Notes: generated by a model from the letters alone, not told the origin. DNA of 6,173 nt from Candidatus Hermodarchaeota archaeon (GCA_016840595.1 JAEOSA010000119.1:1-6173); one strand, 5' to 3'; shown: positions 1 to 5,220, numbered from the stretch's first letter. Program-made: numbers and translations.

Positions 1-25
1 GAAAGACACCTCAAACCTTCTATAA

Positions 26-50
26 CCCCCAACTGGATTTCCAGGGGGAG
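26..50 (+). promoter_or_regulatory. Leader hairpin covering the ribosome binding site of the SPFH gene
   Basis: CCCC (27-30) can pair with GGGG (45-48) and CTGG (33-36) with CCAG (41-44), leaving a four-base loop and a two-base AA bulge (31-32). The right arm overlaps the Shine-Dalgarno sequence GGGGGAG at 44-50. If this stretch is transcribed, the fold would hide the ribosome binding site. As DNA it is also a dyad that a repressor could read. The transcription start is not visible in the 58 bases available, so the leader may begin inside or before it. Pairing is seen; the role is inference. Confidence 0.35.
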
Positions 51-58
51 AAAGAATC

Positions 59-1048
59 ATGCCAGAGATTATTGAATGGAAGAAAATGCGTAAGGACGAT
101 ATGGTCTATCGTTGGCCTAATGATCTCGTGAAATGGGGCAGTCAATGTCTCGTCCGCGAAAACCAAGCAGCCGTCTTTTATCGTGATGGAAAAGCCCTTG
201 ATGTAATGGGTGTTGGCCGTCACACTCTAACCACTGCTAATGTGCCTATTCTCACAGGAATTCTTCGAAGAATTGCCGGTTTTGACAAGTCACCCTTTAC
301 TGCTGAAGTCATCTTTATCAACATGACCAAATTCCAAGGGAAATTTGGCGGTCGAGGACAGACACGCGATTTAGCACCCCTCATGTTTCATGGGGAATTC
401 TGGTACGAAATCGACGACCCCCAAATCTTCGTCAACGAAGTCGTAGCAGGAGAGAATTACACAACCCAAGACGCCACGACCTTTATTCGATCTAAATTCG
501 TCGAATTGGCAATGGACGAATTATCAGGTTACTCACTTCAAAATGCCATGACCAGGCTTGATGAGACCAGCATGAAGGCAAAGACCCGATTAGCTGATAA
601 ATTCGAAGAATACGGCTTGAAATTGTTAGACATGGCCTTTGCCGGCATGGACACTGAACCAGAATACCGTGAACGGCTCTTCTTTGCGGCACAAGGTGTT
701 ACAGGTCAGCAGGTCCTCACAGCTGAGACAATGCGTCGAAGTGCTGAAGCCCTAGGTCAAGGTGGAGGAGCAGCCGCAGCCGGTTCAGGCATTGTGCTCA
801 TACCACAACTCGCAGACATGATGCGACAATCACAGAAACCACAAGATGAAGGCGTAACTGCTGTCATGTGTCCCTACTGTGGTGAAGCGGCTCCACTTCA
901 CAAGAACAAGGCGCCTAAGTTCTGTCCGAGCTGTGGAAAGGTTCTCCGGAAACAAGTCGAAGCACATGCGAAAGCGAAGAAGTTCTGTCCGAACTGTGGT
1001 GCCCCTGCAAAGGGTAAATTCTGCGCTGAATGTGGCGAAAAGCTTTAG
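59..1048 (+). CDS. SPFH/Band-7 domain protein (YdjI-like) with two C-terminal zinc ribbons
   Basis: The protein has 329 residues and looks complete. Residues 1-215 match the SPFH/Band-7 family that includes Bacillus YdjI, often annotated 'virion core protein'. Recognisable parts are the opening IIEW, the VRENQAAVFYRDGKA block (32-46), VGRHTLTTANVPIL (52-65), SPFTAEVIFIN (78-88) and the FHGEFWYEIDDPQIF segment (110-124). A Gly/Ala-rich linker (233-244) leads to two zinc ribbons: Cys271/274 with Cys289/292, and Cys310/313 with Cys322/325. No membrane helix is evident, so it is probably a cytoplasmic, membrane-associated oligomer. In Bacillus, YdjI helps place the PspA membrane-stress protein; a similar scaffold role here is inference. 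The start is ATG 59, eight bases after GGGGGAG (44-50), a good ribosome binding site. The gene has its own terminator-like end and is probably not in an operon with the next gene. Family assignment is confident; function is not. Confidence 0.88.
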   Translation: MPEIIEWKKMRKDDMVYRWPNDLVKWGSQCLVRENQAAVFYRDGKALDVMGVGRHTLTTANVPILTGILRRIAGFDKSPFTAEVIFINMTKFQGKFGGRGQTRDLAPLMFHGEFWYEIDDPQIFVNEVVAGENYTTQDATTFIRSKFVELAMDELSGYSLQNAMTRLDETSMKAKTRLADKFEEYGLKLLDMAFAGMDTEPEYRERLFFAAQGVTGQQVLTAETMRRSAEALGQGGGAAAAGSGIVLIPQLADMMRQSQKPQDEGVTAVMCPYCGEAAPLHKNKAPKFCPSCGKVLRKQVEAHAKAKKFCPNCGAPAKGKFCAECGEKL

Positions 1049-1088
1049 GTGGACATTGAGGCTTTCGCCCCTCCTTCTTTCTTTTTCC
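1034..1088 (+). terminator. Stem-loop across the SPFH stop codon followed by a T-rich tract
   Basis: GGCGAAA (1034-1040) pairs perfectly with TTTCGCC (1063-1069). After a bulged A the stem continues with GC (1042-1043) against GC (1061-1062), so the stop codon lies in the loop. A pyrimidine tract rich in T follows (1071-1088, with runs of three and five T). T-rich tracts alone terminate archaeal transcription; the added stem gives it the look of a bacterial intrinsic terminator. Confidence 0.5.
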
Positions 1089-1140
1089 AACAGTTGTAGT
1101 TTTAGCCAACTAGAATTATCTAGGTTGTAAGTTATACTTT

Positions 1141-1159
1141 TCAGCTTGTTTAAATACGG
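1141..1159 (+). promoter_or_regulatory. Core promoter (BRE/TATA region) of the first surface-protein gene
   Basis: The box is TCAGCTTGTTTAAATACG, with TTTAAATA (1149-1156) as the likely TATA element, 62 bases before ATG 1211. Transcription would start near 1175-1182, giving a leader of about 30-35 bases. The same box, with 16 of 18 bases identical, lies before the paralogue at 3608-3625, which supports it as a real element. The bases just upstream (1127-1140) are also partly conserved between the two genes. Confidence 0.6.
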
Positions 1160-1210
1160 CTAATCAGCCGGTAGTAGTGAACACGTGTTTCCTACTTAGT
1201 GGTCCCAATC

Positions 1211-2605
1211 ATGAAAGGATACGCTAAATACCTATCATTTGCCCTCTTCGGAATTTTGCTACTCTTCCTTCTTGTTCCTGGTCAATCTCAGGCGCTTCCT
1301 CCCCAATACTGGACACCGGGAATTGAGCAACAATTCTTTGGTCACACCTTTGCTGAGCATATGTGGACCAATGATTCCATCGTCTTTGAGTCAGAGAACA
1401 ATGACACTGTCCAGTTCATAGCGAGCTACTTGAATTACGAAGATGCAGGAGACAGCATTCAGGCGATGCTCATCGCCTTGGGTGTCGTGGAAAACGAGAA
1501 TGGTACCCAATCTACTCTTCCATACCAGCTTTTTGGTCTCCATTTCACAACCAAGGATAACAAGGATGTCTTTGCTGGATCCTTGCTAGCTTTTCTCTTT
1601 GGGTTCAACGACACAGATCATAACGGTGTCCCAAGTCCTGGTGAAAACCGATTTTTCATCATTCCATATGGTTTCAACGAAGGCAATGCTACAGCCCCGC
1701 TGAGTATTGAAGCGATTCCTGTGACAAAACTATCTGAAGGCCACTACCAGTTTGGCATTCGTTATCAGAATCTGTATGGGCGACTAGTTTCAGCCAACGA
1801 CGCAGGGGAATTTTTACTAACCTTGCTCCTGCCGTTATTTGAAATTACATTCAGTGAATTAACAGTAGTCTATGATATCCAGATTGATCGGGAAACAGGA
1901 GTAATTACCACGGAGACGTATTATACGATTGGACAGGTTACTGAATTTCTATTTCTAGGTACTTCGGTTCCCAACTTTCATGAAGCCTTAGGTGATATTG
2001 GAATTGGTGTCGCACATCTTGGCATCGTATTAACTCCAAGATATTATGTCCGTACTGCTGGTGGACTTCCAGTCAGTGGAACCGACCAATCCTTAGCAAA
2101 CATCACAACGGATTTGCAAGGACGACAACGAGCCTTTGCTCTGACTACTCGAGGAACCTACGATGTTATCAATGAAACTACGGACCCAGATACGACAATT
2201 CAATCGAATCTTCCAGCATACAGTTGGATTCTCTCTCCAGAGCCAATTGACTTGTTCGTTATGCTATGGCAATTACCAATTTCAGCGACTATCTTCAGCA
2301 TTTTTGCATATGCCATGAGTGATTATCTACAAAATCTCTTCACTGGTCCACTCGATGTGTTGAATCACGCAGATATGATTTTCAATACAGCTGCGTTTTG
2401 GTTTGGCGTCACATTTCCTGAATCCAATGGCTATCGTGTAGAACATGATCCTGTGTATACGGCATTTTCGAATATCGGGCAATTCGCCAGTCCGATTGGG
2501 TTAGTCATCTTGGGATCCATCGCGTTAATCGCCCTCATCATAGTCGTTCTTCAAGTCATCCGAGCGAATGGAAGAAGGAAAAACAACCAAACTAATCTAA
2601 ATTGA
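1211..2605 (+). CDS. Exported, membrane-anchored surface protein, paralogue A (unrecognised family)
   Basis: This 464-residue protein belongs to no family I can name. It has a signal peptide (hydrophobic 8-22, likely cleavage after SQA at 28) and a large outer domain. A C-terminal membrane helix (about 428-450) is followed by a basic tail (RANGRRK), giving an outside-facing topology. Residues 134-145 form an EF-hand or dockerin-like Ca2+ loop with D134, D136, N138, S142 and E145 at loop positions 1, 3, 5, 9 and 12. Seven N-glycosylation sequons are present (N54, N64, N97, N133, N159, N297, N321). A hydrophobic stretch at 348-370 could be buried core or a further helix. The start is ATG 1211 rather than GTG 1199: it gives a length within one residue of the paralogue at 3685-5076 and puts both cleavage sites at residue 28. 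There is no strong Shine-Dalgarno site. It has its own promoter (1141-1159). Substrate or partner is unknown. Confidence 0.85.
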   Translation: MKGYAKYLSFALFGILLLFLLVPGQSQALPPQYWTPGIEQQFFGHTFAEHMWTNDSIVFESENNDTVQFIASYLNYEDAGDSIQAMLIALGVVENENGTQSTLPYQLFGLHFTTKDNKDVFAGSLLAFLFGFNDTDHNGVPSPGENRFFIIPYGFNEGNATAPLSIEAIPVTKLSEGHYQFGIRYQNLYGRLVSANDAGEFLLTLLLPLFEITFSELTVVYDIQIDRETGVITTETYYTIGQVTEFLFLGTSVPNFHEALGDIGIGVAHLGIVLTPRYYVRTAGGLPVSGTDQSLANITTDLQGRQRAFALTTRGTYDVINETTDPDTTIQSNLPAYSWILSPEPIDLFVMLWQLPISATIFSIFAYAMSDYLQNLFTGPLDVLNHADMIFNTAAFWFGVTFPESNGYRVEHDPVYTAFSNIGQFASPIGLVILGSIALIALIIVVLQVIRANGRRKNNQTNLN

Positions 2606-2636
2606 ATCTAATTCTGTGAAGTGCTCTCCAATGCGA

Positions 2637-2650
2637 TTTCTCCTCCCTTT
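2637..2650 (+). terminator. Weak pyrimidine-rich terminator candidate after surface protein A
   Basis: TTTCTCCTCCCTTT lies 31 bases after the stop codon of the upstream gene. It is pyrimidine-only but poor in long T-runs, and I find no convincing stem-loop before it, unlike the other gene ends in this window. Archaeal termination could occur here, or transcription could continue towards the regulator gene. Confidence 0.25.
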
Positions 2651-2690
2651 GATTATCGGAACCCTCAACAGTCCTCAGATTTGTGACGAT

Positions 2691-2727
2691 ATGTATAAAG
2701 GCGTATCACCTTCAGTGAATATAGACC
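2691..2727 (+). promoter_or_regulatory. Candidate promoter region of the HTH-RDD regulator gene
   Basis: Two weak TATA candidates are present: GTATAAAG (2693-2700) and GAATATAG (2717-2724). The second lies 68 bases before ATG 2785, close to the TATA-to-start distance of the two surface-protein genes (62 and 69), and follows a TCAG (2712-2715) that recalls part of their shared box. Neither is a clear match, so the choice is uncertain. Confidence 0.25.
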
Positions 2728-2739
2728 TAGGATAGCATC

Positions 2740-2765
2740 GGTAGATAGCTACCAAATCATGATTT
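2740..2765 (+). promoter_or_regulatory. Two adjacent dyads, possible operator of the regulator gene
   Basis: GGTAG (2740-2744) and CTACC (2749-2753) form an inverted repeat with a four-base spacer. Directly after it comes a perfect 12-base palindrome, AAATCATGATTT (2754-2765). They lie between the candidate TATA boxes and the start codon of a gene encoding a winged-helix protein. This is a natural place for self-repression, because regulators of the ArsR type usually bind inverted repeats. The symmetry is seen; operator function is inference. Five-base arms alone would be expected by chance, so the 12-base palindrome carries most of the weight. Confidence 0.35.
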
Positions 2766-2784
2766 GACGGGGATGAGCTGACCA

Positions 2785-3531
2785 ATGACAGACCTTGACG
2801 AATTCCTCACAGCCATTGGACACCCATTACGCCGTCAAATCCTCGAAACCGTCTATTCTAATCCCGATATCTCATATTCACAGATCCTAACCCGTGTAAA
2901 TATTTCAAGTGGAAAACTGAATTTCCATCTACAGAAATTGGAACCCTTTCTAGCACAGGTGGAGGGGCAATATCGGATTTCAAAAGACGGGTTGAAACTT
3001 TATCGCACTTGGCAACAGCTTGAAGGTCGATTAAGTGGTACCGAAACTCCAAAAAGTGAAAGACCAGGATTCTTCGCATTTCGCCGGACAATTGCTTTCT
3101 TAATTGATATTGCATTAATTCTATCTCTTTTGTTCATCGCAGCAGATTTATCATCATTAATCTTTGAGCCAGCTTGGTGGTTCTGGGAATTACCCTTGCC
3201 AGTATTTTTAACGCGCATAATTGAAATGATGGTGTTGTACCCCTCTGATTTGACTGTGGTGTTAATCAGAGCTTTTGTACTAGCAATCTTGTGGATGTAT
3301 TTTACCATCATGGAAGGTTATCGAGGGCAAACAATCGGTAAGATGATACTTGGTGTTCAAATTGTCCAAGTTGGTGGAGCTCGCATGATACCCCATGCTG
3401 CAGCCATTCGCGCCTTGACAAAAATACTCATTCTTCCTTTTGATGTTCTTGTTGGTCTGATAAAATCGCGTAAAGCGGGTTTTCTCCGGTTCTTCGGTCA
3501 ATATACCAGGTCTTGGGTTATTCGAGCATAA
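2785..3531 (+). CDS. Winged-helix (ArsR-like) regulator fused to an RDD membrane domain
   Basis: The protein has 248 residues. Residues 1-78 form a winged-helix DNA-binding domain: helix 1 EFLTAIGHPLRRQILETVY (6-24), recognition region NISSGKLNFHLQKL (39-52) and a wing ending in YRISKDGLKLY (63-73). A short linker leads to an RDD domain: RRTIAFLID (100-108) starts the first membrane helix (about 103-122), a second spans about 156-175, and the signature GQTIGKMILGVQIV (181-194) plus AAIRALTKI (206-214) follow. Residues 212-226 may form a third helix. The last RDD block (KSRKAGFLRFFGQYTRSWV) lacks the usual Asp. The architecture implies a regulator held at the membrane, with the RDD part sensing or transporting something unknown. 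The start ATG 2785 follows GGGGATGAG (2769-2777), a partial Shine-Dalgarno site, and an in-frame TGA at 2779 excludes anything upstream. It lies between two paralogous surface-protein genes that share a promoter box, which makes them candidate targets. Domain calls are confident; target and signal are inference. Confidence 0.85.
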   Translation: MTDLDEFLTAIGHPLRRQILETVYSNPDISYSQILTRVNISSGKLNFHLQKLEPFLAQVEGQYRISKDGLKLYRTWQQLEGRLSGTETPKSERPGFFAFRRTIAFLIDIALILSLLFIAADLSSLIFEPAWWFWELPLPVFLTRIIEMMVLYPSDLTVVLIRAFVLAILWMYFTIMEGYRGQTIGKMILGVQIVQVGGARMIPHAAAIRALTKILILPFDVLVGLIKSRKAGFLRFFGQYTRSWVIRA

Positions 3532-3559
3532 GTGGTCGAGGGCTAACCCAGAATTTTTT
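3514..3559 (+). terminator. Stem-loop across the regulator stop codon followed by T6
   Basis: TGGGTTA (3514-3520) pairs perfectly with TAACCCA (3544-3550), and inside it TCGA (3522-3525) can pair with TCGA (3536-3539). The TAA stop lies in the loop. Six T follow at 3554-3559, three bases after the stem. This is the usual shape of an intrinsic terminator. A rival small stem (GGG 3540-3542 with CCC 3547-3549) would compete with it. Confidence 0.5.
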
Positions 3560-3580
3560 GCCGATTTCTTAGTTAACCGC

Positions 3581-3600
3581 AGTTTTCTAGATGGAAAACT
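3581..3600 (+). promoter_or_regulatory. Perfect inverted repeat just upstream of the second surface-protein promoter
   Basis: AGTTTTC (3581-3587) and GAAAACT (3594-3600) are exact inverted repeats around a six-base spacer. The right arm ends eight bases before the conserved promoter box. Seven-base perfect arms are unlikely by chance in so short a gap. The position suits an activator or repressor site. A second dyad with a similar half-site, GAAACT/AGTTTC, lies at 3639-3656 downstream of the TATA box. Confidence 0.4.
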
Positions 3601-3607
3601 AAACTTA

Positions 3608-3625
3608 TCAGCTTCTTTAAATTCG
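3608..3625 (+). promoter_or_regulatory. Core promoter of the second surface-protein gene
   Basis: The box is TCAGCTTCTTTAAATTCG, with TTTAAATT (3616-3623) as the likely TATA element, 69 bases before ATG 3685. It matches 16 of 18 bases of the box at 1141-1158. The surrounding non-coding sequence is much less similar, so this looks like a kept functional element rather than plain duplication carry-over. Transcription would start near 3642-3648. Confidence 0.6.
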
Positions 3626-3638
3626 CATTTTGAGAGGA

Positions 3639-3673
3639 GAAACTAACTACAGTTTCAAACCAGTTATGGTTTG
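3639..3673 (+). promoter_or_regulatory. Two further dyads at the transcription start and leader of surface protein B
   Basis: GAAACT (3639-3644) and AGTTTC (3651-3656) form a perfect inverted repeat with a six-base spacer, over the predicted transcription start. Next to it CAAACC (3656-3661) pairs with GGTTTG (3668-3673), again with a six-base loop. The first could be an operator; the second, wholly inside the leader, could be an RNA hairpin about 11 bases before the start codon. Roles are inference. Confidence 0.3.
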
Positions 3674-3684
3674 GGTGTGGAATC

Positions 3685-5076
3685 ATGAACTTAAAAACGA
3701 AAGTATTTCCAATAGTGACTCTAGCGCTTGCATTGGCCCTCCTCGCTGCACCGATGACAGCAACCGCTCTACCTCCAGCAGAATATGTTCCCGGAAGCGA
3801 AGAAGCCCTCTTCGATCACGCTTTCACTGAATCCGGAGGCTGGACTAAAGAGTTGAACATTACAGACGACGACACAGGTAACTGGGTCCAAATGTTCATG
3901 CACCACGTGAACCATGAAGGGACGGGCGCATTCCATGCAGCTCTGTTAGCTCTCGGCGATATTTATGTTGCCGCGAATGATACTCACGCGACATTCCCAT
4001 ATCAGCTCTTTGGCATGCATTTCACAACTCCTTCAGGTAAAGAAATTTTCACGGGCGCTGTATTCGCTTTCCTCTTTGCCTTCAATGATACAAATGGGAA
4101 TAACTACCGTGATGGAGCAGAAGAACGATGGTTTGTTATTCCCTACGGTTATGATGGAGGCAACCTTACTCACACAGAACAACCAACTGTATCACCTATA
4201 ACAATGGATGACTCCGTACCGGGTACATACCGCTTTGGCGTAACCTACAATGATTTGTACGTTCGAATCGTCGGAGGAAATCTCCTCGAATTCCTGCTTA
4301 CTCTCAGTTTCCCAATCTTCGAAATGAAGATTAGTGAGTTAACCTTTGAATACGAAATCAACGTCAATGAAGAAACCGGAGAAATCACAGCTGAAACCTT
4401 CTATACAATCGGTCAAGTCGAAGCTATGTATACACTCGGGGTATCTGTACCAATACAGGAGGTACATACAGCCCTTGAGAACGTGACTGTTGGTGCAGCA
4501 CATTTCGTCTCGGCTTGGGGATCCAACTACTTTACTGAAACCGGATCAACAGATCCTCAACCTGCTGCTGATTGGCGTTATGCAAATATCACAACGGATC
4601 CAGCAGGTAGGGAGCGTGCTTTTGCCGTCGGTGTTCGAGGGACCTATGATCTTCTGAACGAATCTGATGGAAACGCAGTTATTAGTGCTGATAATCCTGC
4701 CTACAGTTGGATAATGACTCCAGCATTAATCTCACCAGAGACGCTCCTTGTTGCCTGGCAATTCCCATTCTCCGCTGACTTTCTGGCTCTCTGGTCTTAT
4801 GCAGTGAGCCCCATGCTTCAAATGCTATACACTGGTCCACTAGACTTATACAATCATGCTAATGACGCCTTTAACAACATCGCCTTTTGGTACGCAATTA
4901 CCTTCCCCAAGTTTGGTGGTTATCGCGTTGTTCACGACCCCGTGTATACAGCATATTCCAACATCGGACAGGCAGCTCCTCCAGGAATTCCTGGCTTTCC
5001 ATGGGAAGCTATCCTAATTGGCGTAGTTGTCTGTTTGGTTGCAGTCTTCTTCGTTCGCCGTCGAAGAAAAGTATAG
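3685..5076 (+). CDS. Exported, membrane-anchored surface protein, paralogue B (unrecognised family)
   Basis: This 463-residue protein is a clear full-length paralogue of the one encoded at 1211-2605, with long shared blocks such as PYQLFG-HFTT, ALPP after the signal peptide, ANITTD-GR-RAFA, TGPLD-NHA and GYRV-HDPVYTA-SNIGQ. The signal peptide has a hydrophobic core at 8-22 and likely cleavage after ATA at 28. A Ca2+-loop motif at 135-146 is complete (D135, N137, N139, Y141, D143, E146). Seven sequons are present (N58, N98, N134, N160, N266, N301, N325). The end differs from paralogue A: a Pro-rich PPGIPGF (432-438) precedes a membrane helix (about 440-457) and RRRRKV. This PGF, helix and Arg order resembles archaeal PGF-CTERM sorting signals, although a simple membrane anchor is equally possible. 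The start ATG 3685 has only a poor GGGTGTGG (3673-3680) in front. It has its own promoter (3608-3625). Its function is unknown. Confidence 0.87.
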   Translation: MNLKTKVFPIVTLALALALLAAPMTATALPPAEYVPGSEEALFDHAFTESGGWTKELNITDDDTGNWVQMFMHHVNHEGTGAFHAALLALGDIYVAANDTHATFPYQLFGMHFTTPSGKEIFTGAVFAFLFAFNDTNGNNYRDGAEERWFVIPYGYDGGNLTHTEQPTVSPITMDDSVPGTYRFGVTYNDLYVRIVGGNLLEFLLTLSFPIFEMKISELTFEYEINVNEETGEITAETFYTIGQVEAMYTLGVSVPIQEVHTALENVTVGAAHFVSAWGSNYFTETGSTDPQPAADWRYANITTDPAGRERAFAVGVRGTYDLLNESDGNAVISADNPAYSWIMTPALISPETLLVAWQFPFSADFLALWSYAVSPMLQMLYTGPLDLYNHANDAFNNIAFWYAITFPKFGGYRVVHDPVYTAYSNIGQAAPPGIPGFPWEAILIGVVVCLVAVFFVRRRRKV

Positions 5077-5104
5077 ACCGATTACACGCCGCAATCTTCC
5101 AAAC

Positions 5105-5148
5105 ATCCGCTCGTCCAGCGGGATTGGGCGGATCTCTTCTCTTTTTTT
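5105..5148 (+). terminator. Hairpin and T7 terminator after surface protein B
   Basis: Seven T at 5142-5148 follow two overlapping, mutually exclusive stems. CCGCT (5107-5111) can pair with AGCGG (5117-5121), or ATCCGC (5105-5110) with GCGGAT (5128-5133). The T-run alone would serve as an archaeal terminator. It lies about 65 bases after the stop codon of the upstream gene and before the leader of the ferredoxin-like gene. Confidence 0.5.
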
Positions 5149-5220
5149 GGTTTCTCGAGCGTGAGACCCTATGGTTTTCAAAAATGATTGGTAATTCGGA
5201 ATAGATTAAAAGCAGAAAAA

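Noticed and set aside
1107..1127. Imperfect dyad upstream of the first surface-protein promoter
   Set aside because: It needs a bulged base and is not clearly related to the perfect dyad at 3581-3600, so it does not support a shared operator.
1157..1170. CGGCT-N4-AGCCG dyad just after the TATA box of surface protein A
   Set aside because: Five-base arms are expected about once per intergenic region by chance, and the element is not shared with the paralogue's promoter.
1180..1189. AACACGTGTT palindrome near the predicted transcription start of surface protein A
   Set aside because: A ten-base palindrome is not rare enough alone, and nothing similar is present at the paralogue's promoter; kept only as a note.
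1199..1210. GTG start four codons upstream for surface protein A
   Set aside because: ATG 1211 gives the same distance to the signal-peptide cleavage site as in the paralogue (28 residues in both) and shares its AATCATGA start context.
3000..3311. Minus-strand open frame of 103 codons inside the regulator gene
   Set aside because: It is antisense to a clear winged-helix/RDD gene and has no recognisable domain or start signals.
1211..5076. Recent horizontal transfer or duplication of the surface-gene block
   Set aside because: The paralogues are diverged at DNA level and base composition looks like the neighbours, so an old duplication is more likely than a recent event.
4887..5204. Open frame of 105 codons overlapping the end of surface protein B and the following gap
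   Set aside because: It is mostly the shifted frame of a well-supported gene, with Arg/Ser-rich composition and no family resemblance; the remainder runs through a terminator.
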